64,000 bases of DNA, taken from Lutibacter sp. Its GTDB lineage: Bacteria > Bacteroidota > Bacteroidia > Flavobacteriales > Flavobacteriaceae. Shown here one piece after another: positions 43,496-52,605 of the stretch (positions are counted from its first letter, which is position 1; every line of letters starts with the position of its first letter). The notes below the pieces were generated by a model. It was not told the origin of the DNA, ran no database searches, and saw only the letters and a list, made by a program, of their open reading frames with translations. The position numbers and the translations under genes were made by a program. Where the stretch lies: assembly GCA_030683995.1 (NCBI GenBank), contig JAUXPH010000025.1:62001-126000 (forward strand), written 5' to 3'.

Positions 43496-43582
43496 CGCCA
43501 ACACGCCAGCTGGCCCAATCGCTAAAAATGTTCACTGAACATTTTCTTAACGCTCTGTCCCCCTTCGGGGGTTAGGGGGCTT
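43496..43582. repeat. Dispersed three-hairpin repeat, copy 2
   Basis: It shares GCCAGCTGGC and the CCCCC-TTC-GGGGG hairpin with copy 1 (961-1046), but the middle hairpin has arms AAAATGTTC and GAACATTTT instead of AAAACAGCT and AGCTGTTTT. Compensatory change means the paired structure is kept while the sequence is not. It lies just past the stop of the CPBP protease gene, as copy 1 lies just past the SDR gene. Confidence 0.6.
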
Positions 43583-43583
43583 T

Positions 43584-44552
43584 TTAACTTTTTCCTGCTA
43601 TAAACTCATCTTCCTTAAATTCTATCAGTTTAAACACGTGGCCAAACAATTTTTCTTTCCAGTTGGTCCATCCATATTTTTTGGAAAACAATAACAAAAT
43701 TAATGGATACAAAATAAATACCGGCACAAACATTTCCCAATCAATGGAAGGTTCAGAAACATCAACCAATAAAGCATCAGTTTGAAAAACAGTCCAGTTT
43801 GTGGTTACCAAAACCGCCGCAACAACATTGTTTGCCGCATGAAAACCCAAAGCCAACTCGGTGCCTTCATCCATTAAAGTGAAGATTCCCAAAGCCAAAC
43901 CTGTCCCAATATAATACACCATAATAAACCAGCCCAATTTTTCCACTTCCGGATTTAAACCGTGCAACAAACCAAATATTGCGGAAGTTAACATGAGCGC
44001 CACAAACGAATTTTTAAACCAGCTTCCAAATCCCTGCATTAAATATCCGCGAAACAACAATTCTTCCATACTTGTTTGGATGGGCAAAAACAAGAAAGAT
44101 ATCAGCAATAAGGTGAAAAACGGAATGGGTTTAAAATTCCAAACATAATCTTCGGGCGCCATAAAATAGCCAATAGCCACCATACATAAACCCACAATTC
44201 CCCAAACAATAAACGCATAAAAAAATCTTCCCCAATCTACTTTTTCCCTGCTGGTAATTAAAGTCACTATTTTTCTTTTATGAATAAATTTTATCCCTAA
44301 AAACAAGGACAACAATCCGAATAAAAAAGTAGCGATCACCAATAAAAGATACAAATTTGCATTAATGCCTAAATCGGAAAAATTTTTGCCGGCAGACAGC
44401 ATAAAAGTTTCCATATCGCCAGCATACATAAAGGCAACTACCGATATAGGAATAATTCCCACAATTTGCCAACCAAAGAACAGCAACATTAAAGTGAATA
44501 AGTAAGCAGTCCACTCGTTATCACCCTTATAAGCTTGTTGTATAAATTTCAT
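43584..44552 (-). CDS. CPBP family intramembrane metalloprotease
   Basis: The 322-residue polytopic membrane protein contains the CPBP (CAAX-protease/bacteriocin-processing) motifs: SMEELLFRGYLMQGF with the paired Glu and Arg, GLLHGLNPE with His, and LGFHAANNVVA with His/Asn. Members are glutamic/metalloproteases in the membrane; the substrate is unknown. It is 2 bp downstream of menC, a gene neighbour pattern I recall as frequent in flavobacteria (menC-CPBP-menE). Confidence 0.88.
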   Translation of the reverse strand: MKFIQQAYKGDNEWTAYLFTLMLLFFGWQIVGIIPISVVAFMYAGDMETFMLSAGKNFSDLGINANLYLLLVIATFLFGLLSLFLGIKFIHKRKIVTLITSREKVDWGRFFYAFIVWGIVGLCMVAIGYFMAPEDYVWNFKPIPFFTLLLISFLFLPIQTSMEELLFRGYLMQGFGSWFKNSFVALMLTSAIFGLLHGLNPEVEKLGWFIMVYYIGTGLALGIFTLMDEGTELALGFHAANNVVAAVLVTTNWTVFQTDALLVDVSEPSIDWEMFVPVFILYPLILLLFSKKYGWTNWKEKLFGHVFKLIEFKEDEFIAGKS

Positions 44553-44554
44553 TT

Positions 44555-45589
44555 TTATAATTTAACGTTCCATTTAATTTTGTTGTTGTAATGCAAATTT
44601 TCGCCCTTTACCTCAAGCGGACTTACAAAATTATTGGTAAACAAACTTCCGGTACCCAAACCTTGCGGCATGTTGTTTTTTAGGGTGTAAGTCCACTGTG
44701 CAATGGCGTTTAAACCAATATTGCTTTCAAGCGCCGAGGTAATCCACCAGCCAATATGTTGTGTTGAAGCCAGCTGAATCCATTCGGAACTTCCTTTAAA
44801 TCCGCCCACCAAACTGGGTTTCAGAATAATATATTGCGGCTTTATTGTTTGTAGCATTTTCTGCTTTTCTGTTACATTAAAAACGCCTATTAATTCCTCA
44901 TCCAAAGCAATTGGAATTGGCGATTTTGAACATAATTCTGCCATTTCATCAAATTGACCTTGTTTTATTGGCTGTTCAATAGAATGAATTTTCAAATCGG
45001 ACAATCTTTTTAATTTTTCCAAGGCTTCTGACGGAAGAAATCCGCCGTTTGCATCAACTCTCAGTTCAATTTCTTCTGATGAAAATTCATTTCTGATGCT
45101 TTTCAACAAAGAAATTTCCGTTTCAAAATCGATGGCGCCTATTTTCAATTTTAAGGTTGAAAAACCCGCTTTTATTTTTTCAGAAATTTGCTGTTTCATA
45201 AAAGCTTCACTTCCCATCCAAATCAACCCGTTTATTTTTATGGCATCTTCAGATTTGGTAAATTTAGAAGGAAACAATGTAAAAGGATTTTCGCTTTTAA
45301 TTGATAAAAATGCCTGTTCCAGTCCGAATTGAATAGAAGGAAATTCCATAAGTTCGGCAAGTAATCCATCAATATTTTTATTGATATTTTCGCAAAGCCA
45401 AGCCAATTTTTCTTCATAATCGGGCCTGTCGTCGGCACTTAATCCTTTAAAAACAGCGCATTCGCCAAACCCAACTTTATCCCCATCAACCACTTTTAAA
45501 AAATAGGTTTCCTTGGTGCGTAAAACACCTCGTGAGGTACCGCTTGCCTGTTTAAAATTTAAAAAATATTTTTGAAAAAACGCCTTCAT
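44555..45589 (-). CDS. menC: o-Succinylbenzoate synthase
   Basis: The 344-residue enolase-superfamily protein has the second-sphere ligand pattern of MenC: LKLKIGAIDF (KxK base), LRVDANGGF (Asp), SIEQPIK (Glu), PIALDEELIG (Asp) and YIILKPSLVGG (Lys). It dehydrates SHCHC to o-succinylbenzoate in menaquinone synthesis. The start ATG 45587-45589 is preceded by a near-match box TATCTTTC. It starts the menC-CPBP-menE transcription unit. Confidence 0.9.
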   Translation of the reverse strand: MKAFFQKYFLNFKQASGTSRGVLRTKETYFLKVVDGDKVGFGECAVFKGLSADDRPDYEEKLAWLCENINKNIDGLLAELMEFPSIQFGLEQAFLSIKSENPFTLFPSKFTKSEDAIKINGLIWMGSEAFMKQQISEKIKAGFSTLKLKIGAIDFETEISLLKSIRNEFSSEEIELRVDANGGFLPSEALEKLKRLSDLKIHSIEQPIKQGQFDEMAELCSKSPIPIALDEELIGVFNVTEKQKMLQTIKPQYIILKPSLVGGFKGSSEWIQLASTQHIGWWITSALESNIGLNAIAQWTYTLKNNMPQGLGTGSLFTNNFVSPLEVKGENLHYNNKIKWNVKL

Positions 45590-45662
45590 TATTTTATTAA
45601 ACGCGAAAGATACAAAATTTGAAAATTTATTTTATATTGGCATAAGAAATTAAAACTGTTTT

Positions 45663-46583
45663 ATGGAACTGCCTCAAATACCAAATTTGATTTATTACGC
45701 GATTCCTTTTTTTATCGTTACGGTGATTGTTGAAGGCATTGCCATTTTCAAAAAAAATCCTGAAGGCTACAGCATTAAAGATACTTTCGCATCTTTATCA
45801 ATGGGCGTTGGCAATGTTTTGGTTAATTTGTTGAGCAAATTGATTGTGGTTTTTGTAATCACTTTTTTATACGAAAATTTTAGATTGGCCACCATTCCGT
45901 TTACTTGGTGGGCTTGGTTGTTGATTTTGTTTGCCGACGATTTTTGTTATTATTGGTTTCACAGAATCGGACACGAAAGTAGGTTTTTTTGGGCATCACA
46001 CATCATCCACCATTCCTCCCAAAAGTACAATTTAAGCACTGCTTTGCGCCAAACGTGGACGGGAGGATTTTTCAGTTTTGTATTTTATTTGGCTTTGCCA
46101 TTATTTGGTTTTCATCCTTTGATGATTTTCACGCAGATGGCTGTCAGTTTAATTTACCAATATTGGATTCATACCGAATTGATTGACAAAATGCCCCGTT
46201 GGTTTGAAACTGTTTTCAACACGCCTTCACATCACCGGGTTCACCACGGTTCAAATCCGTTGTATTTGGACAGAAATTACGCGGGAATTCTAATTATTTG
46301 GGATCGGTTTTTTGGTACTTTTCAACCCGAATTAAAGGAAGAAAAAGTTGTTTACGGATTGCATTCAAACATCAACACTTACAATCCCGTAAAAATTGCA
46401 TTTCACGAATGGATTGCTGTTTTTAAAGACGCCTTTTCAGCAAAAACTTCTTTGGCAAACAAACTTGGTTATTTCATTAAACCGCCGGGCTGGAAACACG
46501 ACGGCTCTGGATTGCTTTCTGAAGATTTAAGAAAAGAGTGGCTTCTGAACCAACAAAAAAGTGCCGCCATAAAACAAAATTAG
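45663..46583 (+). CDS. Sterol desaturase/fatty acid hydroxylase family membrane protein
   Basis: The 306-residue membrane protein carries the di-iron His clusters of the family: HRIGHE (about 99-104), SHIIHHSS (about 112-119) and a C-terminal HHRVHHGSNPLYLDRN. These occur in C-5 sterol desaturases and lipid hydroxylases, although sterols are rare here; ether-lipid or sphingolipid hydroxylation is plausible. It diverges from menC. Substrate unknown. Confidence 0.87.
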   Translation: MELPQIPNLIYYAIPFFIVTVIVEGIAIFKKNPEGYSIKDTFASLSMGVGNVLVNLLSKLIVVFVITFLYENFRLATIPFTWWAWLLILFADDFCYYWFHRIGHESRFFWASHIIHHSSQKYNLSTALRQTWTGGFFSFVFYLALPLFGFHPLMIFTQMAVSLIYQYWIHTELIDKMPRWFETVFNTPSHHRVHHGSNPLYLDRNYAGILIIWDRFFGTFQPELKEEKVVYGLHSNINTYNPVKIAFHEWIAVFKDAFSAKTSLANKLGYFIKPPGWKHDGSGLLSEDLRKEWLLNQQKSAAIKQN

Positions 46584-46600
46584 CTCTGCAATTTGTTTCT

Positions 46601-47281
46601 CTATAATTTTAGACTGGCGCCAATTTCAAGCAAAATCAGCTCTTTTTTTGCTTTGGCAAACTTTTCAAAAGCTTTTTTATGATTTATTTTTATTGGCTCG
46701 AAAGTGTCAAAATGAACGCCCAGCACTTTATTGCAGCCCAAAAACTTGGTCGCTATAATCGCTTCATCCAAACCCATCGTGAAATTATCGCCTATCGGCA
46801 AAATCGCCAAATCGAGCTCACCAATTACTTGGGGAATTAATTTCATATCGTACGTTAAAGCGGTATCACCGGAAATATAGATTCGGTGATGGCTGGTTTC
46901 TATAACAAAACCACCCGGTTGTCCGCCATAACTTCCATCGGGAAAAGAACTGGAATGAACAGCATTTGTATAATGCACCGTTCCAAAATCGAATTTCCAT
47001 TTTCCTCCGTGGTTCATTGGATGCCCTTTAATTCCTTTGCTTTGAAAATGAGAAACAATTTCAAAATTAGAAATCACAATGGCTTTGGTGCGTTTTGCGA
47101 TGGCTTCAACATCTAAAATATGATCCTGATGTGCATGAGTAATTAAAATATAATCGGCCTGTAATTTATTGATGTCAATGTTTTTTGCCAATTCATTTCC
47201 GGAAATAAAGGGATCAATAAGCAGTGTTTTGTCTTTTGTTTCGATACTTAAACTTGAGTGGCCTAGAAAGGTGATTTTCAT
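46601..47281 (-). CDS. UPF0173-type metallo-beta-lactamase-fold hydrolase
   Basis: The 226-residue protein has the HxHxDH motif as THAHQDHILD (residues about 48-57), a further His in MNHGGKWKFDFG and Asp in YISGDTAL, and a C-terminal HFDTFEPIK. This matches UPF0173 metal-dependent hydrolases, cytosolic proteins of unknown substrate. It is separated from the TonB receptor by a strong terminator. Confidence 0.87.
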   Translation of the reverse strand: MKITFLGHSSLSIETKDKTLLIDPFISGNELAKNIDINKLQADYILITHAHQDHILDVEAIAKRTKAIVISNFEIVSHFQSKGIKGHPMNHGGKWKFDFGTVHYTNAVHSSSFPDGSYGGQPGGFVIETSHHRIYISGDTALTYDMKLIPQVIGELDLAILPIGDNFTMGLDEAIIATKFLGCNKVLGVHFDTFEPIKINHKKAFEKFAKAKKELILLEIGASLKL

Positions 47282-47330
47282 GATGAGATTGTGTTAGATG
47301 ATACCCTGCAATTTAATAAATTAAATCCAT

Positions 47331-47363
47331 AAAAAAACCACGAAAAACGAATTTTCCGTGGTT
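47331..47363 (-). terminator. Terminator of the TonB receptor gene
   Basis: On the minus strand AACCACG...CGTGGTT with inner A/T pairs closes over a TTCG loop and is followed by seven T. It lies between the receptor stop at 47394 and the next gene start at 47281. Confidence 0.75.
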
Positions 47364-47393
47364 CCAAACAAACAAATAAGTAAAGTTTATGAT

Positions 47394-49664
47394 TTAAAAC
47401 TTATACTTGAGATAGGCAGTAAAATTTCTGCCAGTTTCGTAAATACGCCCTGCTGATGTATTTGAATTTTGATAAGAAAAATTTAAATGTTCATAATAAG
47501 CCTTGTCAAAAATATTCAACACCGCAAATCCGATCGAAAAATTGGTAAAAGCCGTTATTCCGGCTCTTAAATCCAGTGTACCGAAACCTGGCGTTTCTTC
47601 TTCCATAAATGATGCAGAAACGCGGTCTTGCTTTGCCACCAATCTCGAATTTAACGCAACCCAAAATTTATTTTCTTCAAACTTCACCCCTAAATTTGCC
47701 ATTAAAGGCGGAATTTGCGCCAAAGGCTCGTCCAAATCTTCATTTTGGGCACGTGTATAGGAAAATTCAGAAGTAAATGATAGTTTTTCTGTTGCGTGAA
47801 CATTAACATTAAACTCGAATCCGGTTTGTGAAGCTTTATCAATATTGACAAATTGTTTGGAAAAAACAGGCGGCGTAGTTGGCATAAACTTTCTTGGAAT
47901 ATTTGGATTAACAACTCCATAAATATAATCTTCCAAAAAGGAATGGAATACCGAAGCGCCCACTTCAAAAGATTCAAATTTCTTCGAAACCGACAGTTCA
48001 ACCTGGTAATTAATTTCGGGTTTCAAATTAGGGTTTCCAACATATTCATAAGGATCCTCGCCAACATTAAAATGATTGATAAAACGTTCGGTCATTGATG
48101 CTGTTCTAATTCCCCTTCCAACGGCAAATTGCGTTTGAAATCCGTTTTTTTGATATTTTACGGAAGCATTTCCGCCGATATTCACTTCCGATTCGTCTTT
48201 AATTTCGCCACCATACAACGCTTCAAAATCGGGTGCGGGATCATTGAGCTTCCCCGAAATAAAATCGGCTCTAACGCCAGCGGTGATCGTAGTGTAATCG
48301 GTAATTTTAATTTTTTCTTCCGCAAAAACACCAATATCATTTAAATCGGCGTCCTGCCAAACTTTATCCGTATAAGTCATTGGCATTGGCAACACATTGC
48401 CGTTCATCATTTTTACAATGCGCGTTCTGTCTCCTTTTCTGTTCAGCAAATTGGCATCAACGCCGGCAAACAATTTCGAATTGTTGGAAGTATTAAATAC
48501 CATTTCAGCTTTACCGCCGTAAGAAAAAGATTCCACAGGCGATTTTGAATCGGTTGCCATAAAACTCGGACGATTTTCATTGGTCATTAAATGATCAACA
48601 TACGAGTAAAACGCTTTAAAAGTAAAACTGCTTATTTTGTCAGAAATATTGTCGAATTTATAATCAATTCCAGCCAACAAACTATCATCGAAAGGAGAAT
48701 CCATCGGCAAACCGGCGTGATCAATATCCCTTGCAAAAGATTGTCTCCAACTAAATTGCAATCGTTGGTTATCGGTTGGGTTTACGCCAACTTTAACCGA
48801 ATAATCTGTTGTTCTGAAGGATGATTGAACCTCATCGCCATTTCCGTCGGTATAATCTCCAAAATCACGGTAAGAACCATTCAACTGTACATCAAATTTC
48901 TTGGCTACATAAACCAATGAAGCGCCGCTTACCAAATTACCGCCATTTGTTTCATAACCGCCTTCAACACTTCCGTGGAAACCGAGTTCGTTTATTGATG
49001 GATTTTTGGAAACTAGATTGATAATTCCGCCAAAATTTTGTCCGAACCGAACCGTAAAAGGACCTTTTACAATTTCAATTTTTTCAATTTCCTCCGGAAT
49101 TACGTGCGTTGTGATTGGATCCATGCGGCTCGGACAAGCATTGTGGATTTTCATTCCGCCATCATATTGAACATTTAACTGCTCATATTTAAAAGAACGG
49201 AATACCGGTTCCGAGGCATAAGCACCGCGTTTTACAATAGCAAAACCGGGAATGTCTCTAAATAAATGTCCGACGCTTCTTGGCTGGCTGACTCTTTTTT
49301 CGATATCATTGATGATAACAGATTGAGAAATATCTCGCAATGGATTTGCATCCACAATAATTTCGCTTAAATCTATTTGAGCCGATTGCATTTTAACCAA
49401 CATTTCATTTTGCAATTCCACAACAACGGTTTTATAACTGATGTGTGAAATTTCTGCTTTATCGCCGTTTTCCGCCTGAACAGAAAATTCACCATGTGCA
49501 TTGGAAACGGCCACAAATTTATTTTTTAGCATTTTAATGGTGGCATATTCTATCGGATTGCCAGTTTCTTCCGTAACAATTTTCCCGTTTATTACAACAG
49601 ATTGCGAATAGGCTGTTGCAACGCCAAACAAGACCAATATGATTGGTATAATACTATTTTTCAT
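47394..49664 (-). CDS. TonB-dependent receptor, OprC/NosA-like (probable copper uptake)
   Basis: The 756-residue outer-membrane protein has a signal peptide (ends TAYSQ), a CarboxypepD_reg domain (about 22-100), a plug (about 105-225) and a 22-strand barrel ending in YLKYKF. In the plug, HNACPSRMDPITTHV holds Cys177 and Met181, the spacing and context of the Cys/Met pair that binds copper in OprC; methionine-rich MMNGNVLPMPM is in an extracellular loop. I infer copper import. The Cys/His-rich small protein lies upstream in the same direction. Confidence 0.85.
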   Translation of the reverse strand: MKNSIIPIILVLFGVATAYSQSVVINGKIVTEETGNPIEYATIKMLKNKFVAVSNAHGEFSVQAENGDKAEISHISYKTVVVELQNEMLVKMQSAQIDLSEIIVDANPLRDISQSVIINDIEKRVSQPRSVGHLFRDIPGFAIVKRGAYASEPVFRSFKYEQLNVQYDGGMKIHNACPSRMDPITTHVIPEEIEKIEIVKGPFTVRFGQNFGGIINLVSKNPSINELGFHGSVEGGYETNGGNLVSGASLVYVAKKFDVQLNGSYRDFGDYTDGNGDEVQSSFRTTDYSVKVGVNPTDNQRLQFSWRQSFARDIDHAGLPMDSPFDDSLLAGIDYKFDNISDKISSFTFKAFYSYVDHLMTNENRPSFMATDSKSPVESFSYGGKAEMVFNTSNNSKLFAGVDANLLNRKGDRTRIVKMMNGNVLPMPMTYTDKVWQDADLNDIGVFAEEKIKITDYTTITAGVRADFISGKLNDPAPDFEALYGGEIKDESEVNIGGNASVKYQKNGFQTQFAVGRGIRTASMTERFINHFNVGEDPYEYVGNPNLKPEINYQVELSVSKKFESFEVGASVFHSFLEDYIYGVVNPNIPRKFMPTTPPVFSKQFVNIDKASQTGFEFNVNVHATEKLSFTSEFSYTRAQNEDLDEPLAQIPPLMANLGVKFEENKFWVALNSRLVAKQDRVSASFMEEETPGFGTLDLRAGITAFTNFSIGFAVLNIFDKAYYEHLNFSYQNSNTSAGRIYETGRNFTAYLKYKF

Positions 49665-49935
49665 TTGATAATTTCGTTTTGATATTTGTTTTTTGACCCA
49701 ATGATTTTTCCGAATTAATAATTCGGAATTTGCCCAAAATAATCATTCACCAAAAAATGATTAATGATGAATATTTAAGCTTTCAATAATTTGTTATTTG
49801 CTTGATATTAAATAGTTTAATATTTATAAATTCAACAGAACCATTATTGGCCCCAAACTTCAGATTGTTATATATACAGCGAATTAAGCGCTGACTGAAG
49901 CACTATTATTTCAAGAAATAAAATAACTAATAAAA
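49665..49935. other. Receptor leader with 21-bp palindrome
   Basis: This 271-bp AT-rich gap has no gene. A perfect palindrome TTCCGAATTAATAATTCGGAA less its final base (49708-49728, 21 nt) lies 43 nt before the receptor ATG. A second inverted pair AATCATT/AATGATT is nearby (about 49740-49764). No TAnnTTTG box was found, so the receptor might depend on the promoter at 50339 or on a regulated site. Confidence 0.45.
49708..49728. promoter_or_regulatory. Candidate operator: 21-nt perfect palindrome
   Basis: TTCCGAATTA, one central A, TAATTCGGAA. It has GC-bearing outer arms and an AT centre, typical of a dimeric repressor site, and lies close to the start of the copper-type receptor gene. A leader RNA hairpin is the alternative. 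Confidence 0.4.
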
Positions 49936-50319
49936 TTAGGAAACGAATTGAGGCGGTTTTAATAAAGACTGATAGAAATCTTGTGAAGTGTATTTATTAA
50001 CAAAAAATCTATGGGTATAAACTTCTTCGAAATTTTTAAGGGAATAGGAAAATTGATCTAAAGGTGAAACAGGATATTTCTCAAAATCAATTTGGGGAAC
50101 AGTAGATTTATGGTCGTGATTGTCGTGATTTGCTTTGTTTATCTGTTTTTCCAAATAGCATTTACCATTACATTCTAAATAAGGTTTGTCCCTATTCTCG
50201 CAAAGTACCGTGGCTATATAATCATAATTGGCATAATACTCCATAATTGGAACCAACGGCCGAACCATCGCCAATAAATAAAGCAAATAAAAAAATATGC
50301 CGAAAAACTGATTTTTCAT
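49936..50319 (-). CDS. Cys/His-rich small protein of the copper-type locus
   Basis: The 127-residue protein has a hydrophobic N-terminus (FFGIFFYLLYLLAMVRP) that acts as a signal or anchor, then LCENRDKPYLECNGKCYLEKQ with three Cys, and a His-rich stretch NHDNHDHK. I recall this CNGKCYL motif in unassigned Bacteroidota proteins near metal-related TonB receptors. Cys and His point to binding of copper or another soft metal. It has a very good promoter (50339-50368) and precedes the OprC-like receptor gene. Confidence 0.65.
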   Translation of the reverse strand: MKNQFFGIFFYLLYLLAMVRPLVPIMEYYANYDYIATVLCENRDKPYLECNGKCYLEKQINKANHDNHDHKSTVPQIDFEKYPVSPLDQFSYSLKNFEEVYTHRFFVNKYTSQDFYQSLLKPPQFVS

Positions 50320-50338
50320 TTATCAATTATATACAGGA

Positions 50339-50368
50339 CAAATATATCTTTTATATTTTAATTTCAAA
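50339..50368 (-). promoter_or_regulatory. Promoter TTTG-N18-TATATTTG
   Basis: On the minus strand TTTG (50365-50368) and TATATTTG (50339-50346) are 18 nt apart, the best promoter match in this window; the ATG at 50319 follows 19 nt after the -7 box. Confidence 0.75.
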
Positions 50369-50383
50369 GTGACTTTTGTAACT

Positions 50384-51286
50384 TTAAGCCGCTAAAAATG
50401 TTCCCAAACCAAATAATATTGCAAACAAAAAAGTACTGAGTGCCAATTTTTTTAATTCTGGGTCTAAAAGTACAGGTCTTTTATTGCGGTACACAACCAA
50501 AAAATGTTTACCGATTGGAATATACGCCAGCAAAAACAACAGTTGGTGCCAGGATTTGTAGTAAATAAATGAATATGCTGCAGCAAACAAAAAAGAAGCA
50601 ATCAACAAATAATAATGGTAATATTTGGCGAACTCTACGCCTATTTTAACCACAATGGTGTTTTTGCCTGATTTTGCGTCGGACACACTATCTCGCATAT
50701 TGTTTAAATTCAATACGCCAATGCTTAAAAATCCAATGGAAAAGGCCGGCATAAAAATAGTGAAATCCAATTGTTTTGTGAACAAATAATAACTGCCGCA
50801 AACACTTAGCAATCCGAAAAAAAGGAATACGAAAAAATCGCCAAACCCGCTATATCCATAAGCTTTATTTCCCACGGTATATTTTACGGCTGCAGCAATA
50901 CTTGCAATTCCCAACACAAAAAATACCAATAAGTTTACAAAATCGTCTTTGCCAAAAGCAATATAAATAAGAAAAATGGCGATAAGCAGCGTAATAGCAC
51001 TTGTGATTTTTATGGTTCTCAGCAATTGTTCCGGTGAAATTTCACCGCTCTGAATGGCACGTTTTGGACCAATTCTATCGTCATTGTCGGTTCCTTTTAC
51101 GCCATCGCCATAATCGTTGGCAAAGTTTGAAATAATTTGAAAACCTACAGTGGTTAGCAAAGCCAGCGCACAAATTAACCAATTGAAATAGCCCTGCGAC
51201 GCCGCCAAAAAACTGCCTACAATAATCCCTGAAACAGACAATGGCAGCGTTCTTAAACGAGCAGCTTTTACATAGACTTTAAACAT
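50384..51286 (-). CDS. menA: 1,4-Dihydroxy-2-naphthoate polyprenyltransferase
   Basis: The 300-residue membrane protein has the UbiA-family Asp motifs NFANDYGDGVKGTDND (about residues 53-68) and LNNMRDSVSDAKSGKNT (about 193-209), with about eight membrane helices. It opens with FKVYVKAARLRTLPLSVSG, typical of MenA. It prenylates dihydroxynaphthoate in menaquinone synthesis. It is 34 bp downstream of the Fe-S protein gene and ends that co-directional run. Confidence 0.93.
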   Translation of the reverse strand: MFKVYVKAARLRTLPLSVSGIIVGSFLAASQGYFNWLICALALLTTVGFQIISNFANDYGDGVKGTDNDDRIGPKRAIQSGEISPEQLLRTIKITSAITLLIAIFLIYIAFGKDDFVNLLVFFVLGIASIAAAVKYTVGNKAYGYSGFGDFFVFLFFGLLSVCGSYYLFTKQLDFTIFMPAFSIGFLSIGVLNLNNMRDSVSDAKSGKNTIVVKIGVEFAKYYHYYLLIASFLFAAAYSFIYYKSWHQLLFLLAYIPIGKHFLVVYRNKRPVLLDPELKKLALSTFLFAILFGLGTFLAA

Positions 51287-51320
51287 GGTGCAATTTTTTC
51301 AATAGCTATTAACAGAAAAT

Positions 51321-52100
51321 TTATAGATCTTCGGCGTTGGCAATTAATTCGGCAATGTCCATCACCTCAACGCTATGTTCTTGGTCTTTTGCTTTGATGC
51401 CGTCGGTAATCATCGTATTGCAAAACGGGCAACCTGTGGCAATAATATTTGGTTTTGTTTCTAACGCTTCTTCTGTGCGCTCAACATTGATCTCTTTATT
51501 TCCTTTTTCAGCATCTTTAAACATTTGGGCACCACCGGCTCCGCAACAAAGTCCGTTTGTTTTGCAACGCTTCATTTCAATCAATTCTGCCTCCAATTTC
51601 TCTATCAACAAACGTGGCGCTTCATAAATATCATTCGCCCTTCCCAAATAACAAGGATCGTGAAAAGTAATGCGTTTACCTTTGAATTTCCCTCCTTCAA
51701 TAGTGATTTTCCCTTCATCCAACAAAAATTTTAAAAATTCGGTATGATGCAATACTTCATATTTCCCTCCAAGTTCGGGATATTCATTTTTTAAGGTATT
51801 GAAACAATGCGGACAAGCAGTCACTATTTTTTTAACTTCATAGGCATTCAAAACCTCGATATTGGTCATTGCCTGCATTTGAAACAAAAATTCATTCCCC
51901 GCTCTTTTGGCAGGATCACCCGTACAGCTTTCTTCGGTACCCAAAACAGCAAATTGCACATTTGCCTTGTTTAAAATTTTAACAAAAGCTTTGGTGATTT
52001 TTTTTGCTCTGTCGTCAAAACTTCCGGCACATCCAACCCAAAATAAAACATCAGGTTGAATACCTTGCGCAGTCATTTCAGCCATTGTAGGTACATTCAT
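51321..52100 (-). CDS. Cysteine-rich (CCG-domain) Fe-S/heterodisulfide reductase-like protein
   Basis: The 259-residue protein contains two CCG-type domains: WVGCAGSFDDR, then CPHCFNTLKNEYP, and GLCCGAGGAQMF, then ATGCPFCNTM. This resembles HdrB, GlpC C-terminus and LutA, which bind special Fe-S clusters. Its partner is the membrane Fe-S protein at 52606. It probably moves electrons between a membrane pool and a soluble carrier; the donor is not known. Confidence 0.85.
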   Translation of the reverse strand: MNVPTMAEMTAQGIQPDVLFWVGCAGSFDDRAKKITKAFVKILNKANVQFAVLGTEESCTGDPAKRAGNEFLFQMQAMTNIEVLNAYEVKKIVTACPHCFNTLKNEYPELGGKYEVLHHTEFLKFLLDEGKITIEGGKFKGKRITFHDPCYLGRANDIYEAPRLLIEKLEAELIEMKRCKTNGLCCGAGGAQMFKDAEKGNKEINVERTEEALETKPNIIATGCPFCNTMITDGIKAKDQEHSVEVMDIAELIANAEDL

Positions 52101-52125
52101 AAGTCTGCTTTTTTATATATTTATG

Positions 52126-52572
52126 TTATTCGTGCTGACCATCATCAAACACTTCAATAGTCACTTCTTTATTGATTAAATCGGTAAATTTACCGCGGTA
52201 ACGCGTTGCTTTCACCAAATGATTGTCGATCCAGTGATAATTTCCGCCTCTTGGTTTTCCCATAACCATTCCGTGATATTTGAATCCGTGCTTTTTAAGC
52301 CAAGTTTCGGTAATTTCACGATGCGCCTCTGTTCTTGAGGTAAAAAAGAAAATAATATGACCTTCATCATACCATTTATTTAATGTTTTAATGGCGTCAG
52401 GATAAGCTTCAGCCGTAACCATACGTTCAGGTTCTTCATTGGGAATATCATCACCAACGGTACCGTCAATATCGATTAAATAATTTTTTACGCCTTTTGG
52501 CAACACCGGACTGATGTGCAATCCAGCTTCTACTTTGTCGTGCAATAATTTTTCTACATCTTCGGTTTTCAT
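52126..52572 (-). CDS. Small HAD-fold protein
   Basis: The 148-residue protein shows YLIDIDGTVGDD (Asp34 and Asp36, HAD motif I), FFFTSRTEAHREITETWL (motif II-like with Thr/Ser) and a C-terminal WIDNHLVKATRY. It looks like a compact HAD-fold phosphatase without a cap domain. It lies between two Fe-S protein genes with 25-33 bp gaps, and so is part of the operon, though its link to redox is unclear. Confidence 0.7.
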   Translation of the reverse strand: MKTEDVEKLLHDKVEAGLHISPVLPKGVKNYLIDIDGTVGDDIPNEEPERMVTAEAYPDAIKTLNKWYDEGHIIFFFTSRTEAHREITETWLKKHGFKYHGMVMGKPRGGNYHWIDNHLVKATRYRGKFTDLINKEVTIEVFDDGQHE

Positions 52573-52605
52573 GATTAAAATTTTTATAATTTTATAGTTA
52601 GTAAT

